This document shows positions 47,295 to 56,851 of a stretch of DNA of 64,000 nt, piece after piece. Made by a program: the position numbers and the translations under genes. Numbering within the stretch: position 1 is the first letter of the stretch; each line of letters starts with the position of its first letter. Source of the stretch: Methanohalophilus halophilus (lineage in GTDB: Archaea; Halobacteriota; Methanosarcinia; Methanosarcinales; Methanosarcinaceae); NCBI RefSeq assembly GCF_001889405.1, contig NZ_CP017921.1, positions 634,057 through 698,056 of the forward strand, in the 5' to 3' direction. The notes under the pieces are model-generated. The model saw nothing but the letters and a program-made list of their open reading frames with translations, was not told the origin of the DNA and made no database searches.

Positions 47295-47506
47295 GAACCT
47301 ATATATAAAGACAAGAAACAATACTCATGTACATAAAGTTTCTACATTATTGCAATAATAGATGTTTTTTGTCAAATTAATTAATAAATTGTGAAGCAGA
47401 GCTTCTAAATACCTTCTTTCCTTTTCTTCTACTTTAGTATATCAGGACATGCTTTAGACAAAATTGAAGTCAATGAATCCAACATCAATCTAACCGGGTG
47501 AGCAAA

Positions 47507-47794
47507 ATGATAATAGAACAGATCAAACTGGAAAATGGTACGGCACAGGGCCTCAAATGGGAACTGGAAAACGCTTCCTTGCTCCTGATCAAAGCCGATA
47601 TGGGTTATGTGATGTGTGGTTACCTCAATATGGAAACTGCAGACAAACTGGAGGATGTGGCTGCTGTGGTAAGCGGTGTGGACAGTTTTGAGGATGTACT
47701 GCAGGCCCCCGTAAAATCCGTGAGCAAAAAAGCCCTCGATGTCGGAATTGAGGAAGGTATGACCGGCAGACAGGTTCTTGAAAAGATGTTCTGA
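47507..47794 (+). CDS. DUF1805 family protein
   Basis: About 95 residues. The stretch LLLIKADMGYVMCGYLNMET matches DUF1805 (YunC-like) proteins, which are small alpha/beta homodimers of unknown role. Start ATG 47507 is preceded by GGGTGAG; GTG 47498 is in frame but forms part of that site. It ends one base before the start of the tRNA methyltransferase gene, so the two are translated together; a link to RNA metabolism is inference. Confidence 0.82.
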   Translation: MIIEQIKLENGTAQGLKWELENASLLLIKADMGYVMCGYLNMETADKLEDVAAVVSGVDSFEDVLQAPVKSVSKKALDVGIEEGMTGRQVLEKMF

Positions 47795-47795
47795 T

Positions 47796-48833
47796 ATGCG
47801 CTACGCTTTTGAATTATCCGGGGATCATGAAGAAATCGCTGCAGACGAGGCTCTGACCTGTCTGGTTACCGATGGCCTCAAGCCGGTATACACGCAGCAT
47901 TATGACCATTGCCTTGTGGTGGAACTTGAAGAGCAGGATGCTGAAATTAGGTTGAAAAAAATCGCCGGAAAACTGGCCATGTGCCATCATATCCTGCGCG
48001 TTGCTTTCATCTGCAATAATGAACCCGAAACCATTATTTCCAGTGCAGAAAACTGCGACATAAAAACCCATCTTTCTGCGGGCCAAACATTTGTAGTGCG
48101 GGCCCGGAAGGTCAATCACCATACTACCGTGGAAGGCTCCTATCTGGAACAGAAGGTAGGTGGAGCTGTTTTCAGGAAAGGTTACAGGGCCAATCTCAAC
48201 CAACCCAATATTACCCTGCGGCTCATACTGACCGAAAAATGCGTGTGTGGTTCTGTCATTGCATCCATAGACCGCAAGGCTTTCCATGCACGTGCACCCC
48301 ACAAGAAACCCTTTTTCTATCCCGGGGTACTCATGCCCATCACAGCCCGGGCTCTGGTAAATCTTGCAGGGGTAAACAAAGATACCAGACTGCTGGATCC
48401 GTTTTGTGGTACTGGCGGCATACTTGTGGAAGCGGCCATGCTGGGGTCAAAGATAATCGGCCTAGAAGCACGCAATGAGATCATACAGGGAGCAAAATTG
48501 AACCTGGAATATTTCGGAGGGAATTATAACCTGTTGCAGGGTGACGCCTGTAAATTACCCCTCAAAAACAGCTGTATTGGTTCAGTGATCACCGATCCTC
48601 CTTATGGCAGGTCAGCCATGATCAAGGCAGAATCCATCCGGCATTTATACGAGGAATCTTTCGGAGAAATGTACAGGGTTCTCAAACCGGGCAGTAAAGC
48701 AGTGATCGTATCAGAGATGGATATTAAGAGGATCTCACTGGATGCAGGATTTACCATATTGAAACAATACAGCCAGAGAATACACAGAAGCCTGACCCGC
48801 AATATTACAATTTTGCAAAAAAATAATCAGTAA
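47796..48833 (+). CDS. tRNA (guanine(10)-N2)-dimethyltransferase (Trm-G10)
   Basis: 345 residues. The N-terminal THUMP region (FELSGDHEEIAADEALTCLV to about 150) binds tRNA. The C-terminal Rossmann methyltransferase has LLDPFCGTGGILVEAAMLGS for SAM and the catalytic DPPYGR. Archaeal Trm-G10 makes N2-methyl and N2,N2-dimethyl G10. ATG 47796 follows the DUF1805 stop by one base and gives the family N-terminus. An in-frame ATG at 47778 would lie inside DUF1805. The gene converges with the metallopeptidase gene, overlapping it by 7 bases. Confidence 0.92.
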   Translation: MRYAFELSGDHEEIAADEALTCLVTDGLKPVYTQHYDHCLVVELEEQDAEIRLKKIAGKLAMCHHILRVAFICNNEPETIISSAENCDIKTHLSAGQTFVVRARKVNHHTTVEGSYLEQKVGGAVFRKGYRANLNQPNITLRLILTEKCVCGSVIASIDRKAFHARAPHKKPFFYPGVLMPITARALVNLAGVNKDTRLLDPFCGTGGILVEAAMLGSKIIGLEARNEIIQGAKLNLEYFGGNYNLLQGDACKLPLKNSCIGSVITDPPYGRSAMIKAESIRHLYEESFGEMYRVLKPGSKAVIVSEMDIKRISLDAGFTILKQYSQRIHRSLTRNITILQKNNQ

Positions 48834-49387
48834 AATGCCTTTTTAATAAGATGCCAGTATGCTGCAAGTTCCAGATCATACTTTTGCCGTTGCGGATATC
48901 TGGCTTCTACCAGGTTCCAGAATTTTTTATTATGCCTGAATTCGATAAGGTGCAAAAGCTCGTGATACACAATATATTCTATCAGATTATGCGGCAGATA
49001 CCTCATATGCCGGTTGAAAACAAGTTTTTTGTGACTGCTGCAGCTGGCCCATTTCCTCTTCATTTTCCTGAAAGTTAAATCCCTGACTTCCACTTCCAAT
49101 TCACTTTGCAGCCTTTGTACAATGCTTTCCACCAAACTATAAAAATGAGGATCTGCGCGTCTTCTTTCTAATCTCTTTTCGCCGGCTAGAGCAATAATTC
49201 GCTGCAAATGCAGATGTTTGTTATAAATCCAGTCTGTATTTTGCTCGATAAAGCCTGCAGCGTTGCCATATCCTTTGGGAACGATCACCCGCAACATTCC
49301 GTCCTTAAACTCCAGCCTTGCGTATTTGACTGGACGGTGAACTATATCATAATCTATTACAGCATCCCGGATATGTAACTGCATCAT
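48827..49387 (-). CDS. YgjP/SprT-like zinc metallopeptidase (DUF45)
   Basis: 186 residues. The zinc site is HELLHLIEFRHNKKFW, with HxxxH-type ligands and the third His in the next turn, as in YgjP. Upstream, RKMKRKWASCSSHKKLVFN is the other conserved block. Substrates are not known. The start ATG overlaps the stop of truA by four bases, which implies translational coupling to a tRNA modification enzyme. Confidence 0.9.
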   Translation of the reverse strand: MMQLHIRDAVIDYDIVHRPVKYARLEFKDGMLRVIVPKGYGNAAGFIEQNTDWIYNKHLHLQRIIALAGEKRLERRRADPHFYSLVESIVQRLQSELEVEVRDLTFRKMKRKWASCSSHKKLVFNRHMRYLPHNLIEYIVYHELLHLIEFRHNKKFWNLVEARYPQRQKYDLELAAYWHLIKKAFY

Positions 49388-50205
49388 TCAGCCTTTTTTT
49401 CTTTAGGCAAAAACTGGTCCATTACCTCGGCTAACACCTGGTGATAAACAAGATAATCCTCTATTCGTTCACGGGAACGACGCATGGAGTAACCGTCATC
49501 AAACCATTGGACCGAATCTCCATAATTCACATCTGTCAGGATAAGCCCATAGGGTTTTGCAGGTTTGATACCCTCTTCATAGGAAGCAGGGTCCAGCATG
49601 TTTTCCAGCCATTCCAGATCCCTGGCACCACTGCCCACAAGCAACAGGACAGTTACAATCTTGCGAATCATTTTCCACAGGAAACTGTTGGCCGTGATAT
49701 CGATCCTGAGCAGGTTGCCGGCAAGTCTCACATCAATCTTCTCGATTCTGCGAATGGTACTGCGTCCGTTATCCCTGAAACAAAAATTAGCAAAATCATG
49801 ACTTCCTTCAAGGATGCTGCAAGCGGCTCTTATTTTTGAAATATCGGCACCCATTGAAGGTGTTATATAGCGATAGGTACGATTTCTGGCATACCTTCTG
49901 GGATGAAAATCACTGTCAACTTCAGCACGGGACCACGCCCATATATCCCCGGGTAATTTGGAATTGATCACTCTGGGAATGGCCAGCTTGGGTTTATCGG
50001 TATCAAAAGCCACCACCTGTCCCATGGCATGTACTCCGGTATCCGTACGCCCGGCACTTACAAACCTGGCAGAGGAAGGATCCTCGATAATCTCAAGGGA
50101 CTGCAGGGCCTCTAAAAGTTTCCCTTCCACGGTGGAGACTCCGGGCTGCACCTGAGAACCACGATATGAAGAGCCAATATAAGCGATTTTGAGAGCAACT
50201 CTCAT
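49384..50205 (-). CDS. truA: tRNA pseudouridine synthase A
   Basis: 273 residues. The catalytic Asp is in GRTDTGVHAMGQVVAF, and the family blocks FHPRRYARNRTYRY, SFLWKMIRKIV and PAKPYGLILTDV are all present. It forms pseudouridine at positions 38-40 of the tRNA anticodon arm. The archaeal form here has a slightly longer C-terminus. It is the first gene of a two-gene unit with the zinc peptidase, 20 bases after the gene at 50226. Confidence 0.95.
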   Translation of the reverse strand: MRVALKIAYIGSSYRGSQVQPGVSTVEGKLLEALQSLEIIEDPSSARFVSAGRTDTGVHAMGQVVAFDTDKPKLAIPRVINSKLPGDIWAWSRAEVDSDFHPRRYARNRTYRYITPSMGADISKIRAACSILEGSHDFANFCFRDNGRSTIRRIEKIDVRLAGNLLRIDITANSFLWKMIRKIVTVLLLVGSGARDLEWLENMLDPASYEEGIKPAKPYGLILTDVNYGDSVQWFDDGYSMRRSRERIEDYLVYHQVLAEVMDQFLPKEKKAE

Positions 50206-50225
50206 ACAGGATCACTTGTGCCCAA

Positions 50226-50918
50226 TTATACCTTTTTCCTATTATACATTTCCCACAACGCAAGTACTGCTATTATAAACAGGCATCCTAAGAAGAACCA
50301 TACACCTATATGAGAGAGGATATCCGCAGATATTAGACTGCTGGCATCTCCTGCACCTGCAGATTCACCGGCTGCCCTGGCAGCTTCTGTGGTTGCGTTT
50401 GCAGGGGCTTTGGCAGCAAAAAGGGCCGTATCATTGCTGGTATTGTCTGGCGGCATCTCAGACATCACCGCAGGTCCAACCGGTGGCATGGTCTGTCCCA
50501 GAGGTTCAAACTCCCTGAGATATTCAATACCCAATGCTGCAAAGAGAGCTGCTCCTGCCATTGCCACATATTTGCGCAGCATGCCGAGGATACTGGAGCG
50601 ATCGGTTTTGCTGCTACCCGGAACTACCACGATCATTTTCTGCATGGGTTCATATATCTTGATCTCCCTGCCCTTGCGACTCCATTTGGTCTCCTTTACC
50701 TGTATGAGTTCGCTTTCCAGCAAGCCATCCAGATTGTACTTGATAGTGGTAAGGGGCATATCAAGCTCTTCGGCTATCGAAGTTGCAGACATGGGCTGTC
50801 TTGCGAGCAATTCCAGAATCTTCAGGGATTTCTCACTGGAAAGGGTCTGGGTGATTTTACGTGAATCTTCATTTAAAGGTAAAACCAATACTTTTTCCGT
50901 ATTGTCATCGTTTTCCAT
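50226..50918 (-). CDS. ArsR-like winged-helix regulator with C-terminal membrane helix
   Basis: About 230 residues. The N-terminal wHTH (KSLKILELLARQPMSATSIA, then DMPLTTIKYNLDGLLE) is of ArsR type. It is followed by a first hydrophobic stretch (YVAMAGAALFAALGIEY), a long Ala/Pro/Asn-rich, probably extracellular linker, and a second membrane helix (IGVWFFLGCLFIIAVLAL) with a basic end. Such membrane-tethered regulators occur in Methanosarcinales; the signal is unknown. ATG 50918 (MENDDN) seems the natural start; TTG 50933 is possible. Confidence 0.82.
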   Translation of the reverse strand: MENDDNTEKVLVLPLNEDSRKITQTLSSEKSLKILELLARQPMSATSIAEELDMPLTTIKYNLDGLLESELIQVKETKWSRKGREIKIYEPMQKMIVVVPGSSKTDRSSILGMLRKYVAMAGAALFAALGIEYLREFEPLGQTMPPVGPAVMSEMPPDNTSNDTALFAAKAPANATTEAARAAGESAGAGDASSLISADILSHIGVWFFLGCLFIIAVLALWEMYNRKKV

Positions 50919-51037
50919 ACAAAGGAGTATCAATCAATAAACTAATAAATTTAGTGTAATGTGCGGAACGCTTCGTAGTATATCCTTAAATTTAAATATC
51001 ACTTCCGACAATGTAATGTAACTTTTAAGGCGATATC

Positions 51038-52105
51038 ATGATCACGAAAAAGCAAATCTCCGACATCCTGAAAGACTACAATACCGATGACCTGGCGATT
51101 GCAACGGTATGTTCTCATTCTAGCCTCCAGATATTCCATGGAGCCAGGAAAGAGGGGTTAAAAACAATCGGAATTTGCATAGGTGAACCTCCGCGCTTTT
51201 ATAATGCTTATCCTCTGGCCAAACCTGACGAGTTCATATCTGTTGACAGTTACAAGAATATCCCTGATATCGCCCCCCTTTTAAGACAGAAAAACGCCAT
51301 AATAATACCTCATGGTTCCTTTGTGGAATACATGGGTGCAGATAAATTCCTTGATCTTGAAGTACCCACCTTTGGTAACCGTGCTGTACTCAATTGGGAA
51401 TCAGACCGCACAAAAGAGCGGGAATGGCTGGAGGGAGCAGGAATTCACATGCCCCGGCTTGTAGAACCCGAGGATATCCACGGCCCTGTTATGGTGAAAT
51501 ATCATGGTGCCAAAGGAGGACGCGGTTTCTTCATTGCCAAGAACTATGAGGAATTTCTGGAAAATATAGATGAAAGTGAGAAGTACACCGTCCAGGAATT
51601 CATTGTAGGGACGCGTTATTACCTGCACTTCTTCTATTCACCGCTCAGGCAAGAAGGATACAGGCTCAGTAACGGAACGCTTGAAATGCTGAGTATGGAC
51701 AGGCGTGTCGAATCCAATGCCGATGAGATATTCCGTCTTGGTTCTCCTAAAGAACTCGAGGAGGCAAACGTACAGCCTACCTATGTTGTTACCGGCAACG
51801 TTCCCCTGGTAGCCAGGGAATCCCTGATGCCCAAGATATTTTCCCTCGGGGAACAGGTTGTAGAGGAATCCCTCAAACTGTTTGGCGGCATGATAGGATC
51901 CTTCTGCCTGGAAACGGTTTTTACAGACCAGCTTGAGATCAAGGTCTTCGAGATTTCAGCCAGGATCGTAGCAGGGACCAATATATACACCAATGGTTCC
52001 CCCTACTCTGATTTCATAGAGGAAGGATTATCCACAGGCAAACGTATTTCCCAGGAAGTCAAGCTTGCAGCAGAGCAGGAACAGCTGGAAGTAATCCTTT
52101 CCTGA
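51038..52105 (+). CDS. purP: 5-formaminoimidazole-4-carboxamide ribonucleotide synthetase
   Basis: 355 residues. PurP replaces PurH transformylase in archaea: it ligates formate and AICAR with ATP to give FAICAR in purine synthesis. Recognisable parts are SHSSLQIFHGARKEGLKTIG at the N-terminus, the IPHGSFVEYMG block, an ATP-grasp domain (VMVKYHGAKGGRGFFIAK) and FEISARIVAGTNIY at the end. TTTAAATAT 40-50 bases upstream is a likely TATA element and AAGGCGAT lies just before ATG 51038. It is monocistronic and is followed by a terminator. Confidence 0.95.
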   Translation: MITKKQISDILKDYNTDDLAIATVCSHSSLQIFHGARKEGLKTIGICIGEPPRFYNAYPLAKPDEFISVDSYKNIPDIAPLLRQKNAIIIPHGSFVEYMGADKFLDLEVPTFGNRAVLNWESDRTKEREWLEGAGIHMPRLVEPEDIHGPVMVKYHGAKGGRGFFIAKNYEEFLENIDESEKYTVQEFIVGTRYYLHFFYSPLRQEGYRLSNGTLEMLSMDRRVESNADEIFRLGSPKELEEANVQPTYVVTGNVPLVARESLMPKIFSLGEQVVEESLKLFGGMIGSFCLETVFTDQLEIKVFEISARIVAGTNIYTNGSPYSDFIEEGLSTGKRISQEVKLAAEQEQLEVILS

Positions 52106-52111
52106 AATACA

Positions 52112-52141
52112 CGAGAAGGCAAATCCTGCCTCTCTTTTTTC
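52112..52141 (+). terminator. Hairpin plus T-run after purP
   Basis: GAGAAGGCA pairs with TGCCTCTC (one bulged A) across AATCC and is followed by six or more T. Confidence 0.7.
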
Positions 52142-52217
52142 TTCAAATCGTTTTTGAATTAGGTATGTTCCAATAGCCATGCTGTGATTTGAAAAAGACA
52201 AAAAAGGAGAGGGGGTT

Positions 52218-52316
52218 GTTGAGGAATACTCGATGATGGGGGGATGAGTTTTGGAGGATCAGTACTGCAATACTCAATTGGGGGAGTTTGGGGGTATTTT
52301 CGCAGTATTCCTCAAC
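52218..52316. repeat. 13-bp inverted repeat enclosing a G-rich loop
   Basis: GTTGAGGAATACT (52218-52230) and AGTATTCCTCAAC (52304-52316) are exact reverse complements, 73 bases apart. The interior has several runs of four to six G (GATGGGGGGATG, TTGGGGGAGTTTGGGGG) and a partial repeat of the arm motif (CAATACTCAATTG). It lies in the 316-base gap after purP, with no ORF. A structured RNA, a protein-binding site or a small repeat element would all fit. Confidence 0.65.
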
Positions 52317-52421
52317 TAGTCCTCACAAATAATCTATAATATATATAGTTTCTTATTTTTCGTTATGTTTTTGAATGTCCAAAGATGGCAACTGTTGCAT
52401 ATTACAATCAGCGATTGACTT

Positions 52422-52886
52422 TCAATTATTGAGAATTAACGAATTATTTACAAGACCCATATTTTTCTCAACTCTCTGCAGGGTTGTTTCATTTGAAAAA
52501 TTAAGAGTGGCTGCATTATCCTCCAGAAAAATGCCCAGACTGCAGGATTGATTGAGAATTTGACTGTACCTGTCAGTCACAGGTTGCAGGCCTGGAGATG
52601 GACTGAAAGATTGCATTGTTTCTTTGGATTCCCTGCAGTTAGCGGTAAGGTTTCCAGCAGCTCTTTCCAGTGCCACCATGTCCCGAGCTTCAAGAGCCTG
52701 TTTGATATCGGCATAATCGGAATGGATTATATCGATCGAACCCTTCATCCATTTCAGGTAATCTACATCTTCCTTGCCCTGAGTCACGGTTTCATTAACA
52801 TCATTCACCGTATCCCCTATCTCAGAACATCCTGAGGTAAACAGTGCAAAAATCAATAACAAAAAAAGCAGGCCTCTCCTCTGCAC
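52422..52886 (-). CDS. Small lipoprotein of unknown function
   Basis: 154 residues. The signal sequence (GLLFLLLIFALFTSGC) ends in a lipobox with Cys20. The mature part is helical (DYLKWMKGSIDIIHSDYADI) with two further Cys (NCRES, SCSLG) and resembles no family I can name. It lies 58 bases downstream of dnaG on the same strand, possibly in the same transcript. Confidence 0.7.
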   Translation of the reverse strand: MQRRGLLFLLLIFALFTSGCSEIGDTVNDVNETVTQGKEDVDYLKWMKGSIDIIHSDYADIKQALEARDMVALERAAGNLTANCRESKETMQSFSPSPGLQPVTDRYSQILNQSCSLGIFLEDNAATLNFSNETTLQRVEKNMGLVNNSLILNN

Positions 52887-52944
52887 GATATTTCCTCCTG
52901 CAAAGGAGAGGTATGAAATATTGATATAATTTACGGGATAAGTA

Positions 52945-54264
52945 TCAGGCAGACGTGTAAACTTTTACGTTTGCAGGACTTTTGGTGATATTGCCTTTTT
53001 TCACGCCTATCAGGGTATCGATCCCTTTGTTGGATGCTATGTCCAGTATACGCTGGGTAACAACACCATCAAATACCACACTTTTCACATTCTCTTCTGA
53101 ATTTTTCAACGTATTCACAAGATCACGTACAGGTGTTTCATTGACAACTTTATCATCCTGGTCAAGCAGGCGTGCTCCCAGGGTACCTGCAAGAGATTCC
53201 GAATGAGGACTTAAACGTTTCAGAACGGGATGTTGCGATGGCGTAGGTTTTGTCCTGGAAGGTTTAGGTTTTTCTTTTTTGATAGGTGGCTCGGAAATCT
53301 TTTTAATTTTGGCAGCGGGATTCCTGGCACGATCGGGTTTGACCCTTTTCTCACGTTTTGGAACCCTGGCGATACGGCCACCTTTTTTAGGACCTGAAGA
53401 GCTGGGTGGTTTGGCTTTTTCAGCAGGTATATCGATAGAATAGGCTTCCATGGCCTGTTCTACCGGTACTTTCTGGCGAAGAGCACGTATGATTTCCCGC
53501 TGTACAAGGTCCTCAACCGTTTTACCATCCGGGGCACGTGCCACATAATCGATATCTGCTACCTGCAGCAGTTCCTTGATAATGAGCTTGCCTCCTCTGT
53601 CACCATCGGTAAATGCGGTTACGGTCTTTTTCCGGGTAAGTTCTGCGACCTCGGGAGGAACATTGGTACCACCCACACAGATAGCATTCTTAATACCATA
53701 GCGCAGCAGGTTCAGGACATCAGCACGTCCTTCTACCACTACAATGGCATCGGAATCAACTACATTGGGACCGCAGGGGATATTCTTATTCTTGCCAAAG
53801 AACTGCATCTCTTCGACACGTACGGATTGACGTACTTCGTCAGCGATTTCCTGGGATTCTGGCAGGTTGGCATCGAACATACCTGTGAGAATGAACTTGG
53901 CCCTTTCAACTATGTGTTTGCGTTTGGTCGCACGCACATCCTCTATATTGCTAACTTCGATATTCGCAGAACAGGGACCCACCCTGTCAATGGTTTCCAG
54001 GGATGCTGCGAGGATTGATGTCTCGATCCTGTCCAGACTGGAAGGAATGTGTATGTTGCCCTTGGTCTTTCCACCCTTGGTGCTTACAACGACCTCGATC
54101 CTGCCTATCCTGCCGGTCTTCTGGAGATCACGCAGATCAAGATCAGACCCCAGCAAACCTTCGGTCTGCCCGAAGATAGCTCCTACAATATCAGGGCGTT
54201 CTATCACCCCGTCAGCATTGATTTTTGAATGAATGATATACTTTGTTGTATCAGTACTTTGCAT
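52945..54264 (-). CDS. dnaG: Archaeal DnaG primase / exosome-associated
   Basis: 439 residues. The N-terminal block [20 protein letters not shown] precedes the Toprim domain with the Glu in [14 protein letters not shown] and the DxD in [13 protein letters not shown] basic, Pro-rich linker of about 70 residues ([19 protein letters not shown]) and a conserved C-terminal domain follow. Archaeal DnaG has primase activity in vitro and also tethers RNA to the exosome cap. ATG 54264 (MQSTDTT) is preceded by AAGGAGTGA at 8 bases; the longer frame upstream is not needed. Confidence 0.94.
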   Translation of the reverse strand: MQSTDTTKYIIHSKINADGVIERPDIVGAIFGQTEGLLGSDLDLRDLQKTGRIGRIEVVVSTKGGKTKGNIHIPSSLDRIETSILAASLETIDRVGPCSANIEVSNIEDVRATKRKHIVERAKFILTGMFDANLPESQEIADEVRQSVRVEEMQFFGKNKNIPCGPNVVDSDAIVVVEGRADVLNLLRYGIKNAICVGGTNVPPEVAELTRKKTVTAFTDGDRGGKLIIKELLQVADIDYVARAPDGKTVEDLVQREIIRALRQKVPVEQAMEAYSIDIPAEKAKPPSSSGPKKGGRIARVPKREKRVKPDRARNPAAKIKKISEPPIKKEKPKPSRTKPTPSQHPVLKRLSPHSESLAGTLGARLLDQDDKVVNETPVRDLVNTLKNSEENVKSVVFDGVVTQRILDIASNKGIDTLIGVKKGNITKSPANVKVYTSA

Positions 54265-54271
54265 TGTTGAT

Positions 54272-54460
54272 TCACTCCTTATTCTTAGAGAATGCAGTAA
54301 AATCGCGATCAGAACAAAGTAAAACAGAATCAATATTTCCAGAAGTCACCACATCAAGCCCGGATATTGCCGGCTCTATGCTTTTGTCCCCCACGGACAA
54401 ATGTTGTACCAACAGTCCGAATGAACACATAAAACTGTGAACTAACTTGTTTAAGTTCAA
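54272..54460 (-). CDS. Possible small ORF immediately upstream of dnaG
   Basis: 62 codons from TTG 54460 (or 52 from ATG 54430). The stop TGA overlaps the ribosome site of dnaG, an arrangement typical of a leader gene. The end reads [21 protein letters not shown] see no ribosome site and no recognised family, so this is only a candidate. Confidence 0.28.
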   Translation of the reverse strand: MNLNKLVHSFMCSFGLLVQHLSVGDKSIEPAISGLDVVTSGNIDSVLLCSDRDFTAFSKNKE

Positions 54461-54844
54461 TTTTGCTTGTGTGATTGGATCTTACCTAAACTATCCAATG
54501 TTATATAACCGACCTTTCGGAAATATATGCTTCTATGAGTGATGAAATCTGATAATGCTTCCGTTTTATTGATCACTGGCCACCCATGTTGGCAGCCAAT
54601 TGTAATGATCCAAATTTATCTGCATTGGCTGATTATTCATTAGATCATAACACCTAATGAAATTTGATTATCTTAATAATGATCATATATTTTTAATGAC
54701 CAATTCTAGTTGGATTTTGTCCTTTAAGAACTTTATGGTACTTACCAAAGAACAAAAAGAGCAGACTAAAAGAAAAGAGTGTATGTATCTCCAGTGGAAA
54801 CATGGGGGTCTGCTGCTAATCTTTTCCCATATAACAGGGATTAC
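54461..54844. other. AT-rich gap between dnaG leader and kptA, no gene recognised
   Basis: The sequence is AT-rich with short direct repeats around ATTAGATCATAA. A plus-strand frame opens at 54657 but has no family match and runs into the antisense of kptA. No tRNA-like or terminator hairpin was seen. Confidence 0.4.
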
Positions 54845-55468
54845 TTATTCGCCTGCAATTTTTATGTATTCGGGTAAAATTTCTTTGCTGAGTACTATCT
54901 CGTCGTTGGCACAGAGGAACTCATATCCATCTTTTGCAGCACTTTCTGCATCTATCTCAAGTATCACCGGATTATCGGTATGCACCGAAGCCGCCTGTCT
55001 TGCACGCTGGCTGGTATTACTCAGATGAATATAGGTCTGCCTGTAAGGTTTGATACCGTTTTCCAGAAGCATATCAACCTCTTCCTGACTGACCCCATAA
55101 TAGAGTACATCAGAATCATACAGGGGATAATCAAGATCCACATCTATAGAATGGCCATAGCGGGCACGTATAAAAGAGTCATCAATTTCATATCTCTGTT
55201 TGGGATCAGATTCCACAAGGGACACCAGACGCATCTTGCCTGCCCACTTATACCGTTTTTTCATTGCCTCACAAAAAGCATCAAGCTCGATCCAACCCTG
55301 GGCATCCATATCCAGCCCTACATCATCCGGAAAATGCCTGAGGACACCGGAAACGAAACGTCCCAGCCTCATCTCATGCTCATCATCGAGCATAAATTTA
55401 CCTCTTTCCCCGCACCGGGGGCATTCCTCACCACGGAAATAGCCGTGTTCTTCACACTTTCGGATCAT
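54845..55468 (-). CDS. kptA: RNA 2'-phosphotransferase with N-terminal zinc ribbon
   Basis: About 207 residues. KptA/Tpt1 moves a 2'-phosphate from RNA to NAD. The N-terminal CEEHGYFRGEECPRCGERG is a zinc ribbon found in archaeal members. The catalytic fold follows: FVSGVLRHFPDDVGL, RARYGHSIDVDL, LYYGVSQEEVDMLLENG, YIHLSNTSQRARQAA. The start is taken as ATG 55468 (MIRKCEEHGY); TATAATTAACC about 30 bases upstream would give a leaderless transcript. An ATG at 55552 is in frame but gives an unusual extension. Confidence 0.88.
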   Translation of the reverse strand: MIRKCEEHGYFRGEECPRCGERGKFMLDDEHEMRLGRFVSGVLRHFPDDVGLDMDAQGWIELDAFCEAMKKRYKWAGKMRLVSLVESDPKQRYEIDDSFIRARYGHSIDVDLDYPLYDSDVLYYGVSQEEVDMLLENGIKPYRQTYIHLSNTSQRARQAASVHTDNPVILEIDAESAAKDGYEFLCANDEIVLSKEILPEYIKIAGE

Positions 55469-55598
55469 GATATCAGGAGAGGGATGGAACTTATGGTTAA
55501 TTATATTATCGGAATGACAGGTTTCGTTAGGTTTATCACATTCGCCCTGCAATGAAGACTAAACCAATCATTGTTTATTTAAAATTGCAGGTGTGCTG

Positions 55599-56723
55599 AT
55601 GGACGATATCGATACAGTATATGAAAAACTGGAAGGCATAATTTCCAGGGAAGAATTTGAAGCAAAGGTAGAAGAGAAAATAGAGGAGATGCATAACCTC
55701 TGTGATGTCCAGACAGCCGCCCTGCTGGTAGCACATAACCTCGGTGCTACGGATGCGGGCGTTGAAACGATTAAGATTGCGGATATAAATGAGTCATCAT
55801 CCAACGTGAGTTTCACAGGAAAAGCTGTTTCTGTTTTTGAACCAAAGGAATTCAGCCGTGACGATGGCACCACCGGCAGGGTTGGAAATATTATAGTGGC
55901 GGATGAAACAGGTTCGATCAGGGTAACTCTCTGGGATGACCTTGCAGACCTTTTAAAAACCGGGGATATCAGTACTGGTAAGAGTTACAATATCAGTGGT
56001 TACGCCAAAGAAGGTTATTCAGGAATTGAAGTTAATATCGGGAGAGGAGGAGGCATTTCTGAAAGTGAGGAAAATGTCAAGGCAAATATTAACCTCTCCG
56101 GTATATCGGACATAAAGGACGGGGATTCTGATGTAAATGTTGTTGGGATGGTCCTGGATGTATCGGATGTCCGCACTTTCCAGAAACGTGATGGTTCTGA
56201 AGGTAGGGTGCGCAACATTACAATCGGGGATGAAACCGGTAAGATCCGGATAACCCTGTGGGACGGACGTACTGAACTTGCAGATAAACTTGAAACCGGG
56301 GATACCGTGGAAATAATTAATGGTTACGCCCGGCTTAACAACTACAGCCAGGAAGTAGAGATACAGGTGGGCAACCACAGCAGTCTGCGCAAAACTGACA
56401 GGGAAGTGGAGTTTAAAGAAGATTATACTCCAATTGCTGACATAATCCCCGGCCAGCCCTACTCAATCAAAGGAGCAGTATCCGGTATGGGAGACCTCAA
56501 GGAATTTACCCGCAGCAATGGCAGTGAAGGAAAGGTTTCCAATATATATGTCTCCGATGAAACGGGCAGGATCAGGATTGCGCTCTGGGATGAAAAGGCT
56601 GAACTCGTGGACAAAGTCGATATCGATACACCGATCAAGATCATCGACGCTTTTGCTAAATCCGGTTTCAATGAAGAAGTGGAACTCAACGCCGGGGGAC
56701 GGAGTAAAGTAATAGTTGACTGA
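55599..56723 (+). CDS. Replication protein A, three OB folds
   Basis: About 374 residues. A helical N-terminus (YEKLEGIISREEFEAKVEEK) is followed by three OB folds at about 60-165, 175-275 and 285-374. Each keeps a similar core: GRVGNIIVADETGSIRVTLW, GRVRNITIGDETGKIRITLW and GKVSNIYVSDETGRIRIALW. It binds single-stranded DNA in replication and repair. There is no zinc finger, unlike the RPA2/RPA3 types of Methanosarcina, so it belongs to the RPA1-like group. ATG 55599 has AGGTG four bases upstream. A terminator follows. Confidence 0.92.
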   Translation: MDDIDTVYEKLEGIISREEFEAKVEEKIEEMHNLCDVQTAALLVAHNLGATDAGVETIKIADINESSSNVSFTGKAVSVFEPKEFSRDDGTTGRVGNIIVADETGSIRVTLWDDLADLLKTGDISTGKSYNISGYAKEGYSGIEVNIGRGGGISESEENVKANINLSGISDIKDGDSDVNVVGMVLDVSDVRTFQKRDGSEGRVRNITIGDETGKIRITLWDGRTELADKLETGDTVEIINGYARLNNYSQEVEIQVGNHSSLRKTDREVEFKEDYTPIADIIPGQPYSIKGAVSGMGDLKEFTRSNGSEGKVSNIYVSDETGRIRIALWDEKAELVDKVDIDTPIKIIDAFAKSGFNEEVELNAGGRSKVIVD

Positions 56724-56750
56724 AAAACTGAATTTTGTCCTCCAATTTTT

Positions 56751-56778
56751 CCACGGCTTAAGGTCGTGGCCTTTTTTC
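56751..56778 (+). terminator. Hairpin plus T-run after the RPA gene
   Basis: CCACGGC at 56751 pairs with GTCGTGG (one G-T pair) over TTAAG, followed by CC and six T. Confidence 0.7.
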
Positions 56779-56851
56779 ATATATTTTTATAACGATAACT
56801 TTTAATACATTCATTATAAAATACCACTTATAATATATCAGGGCATTTATA

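Noticed and set aside
54657-55028. 123-codon plus-strand frame
   Set aside because: Its second half is the antisense of kptA; the first half shows no family and no ribosome site.
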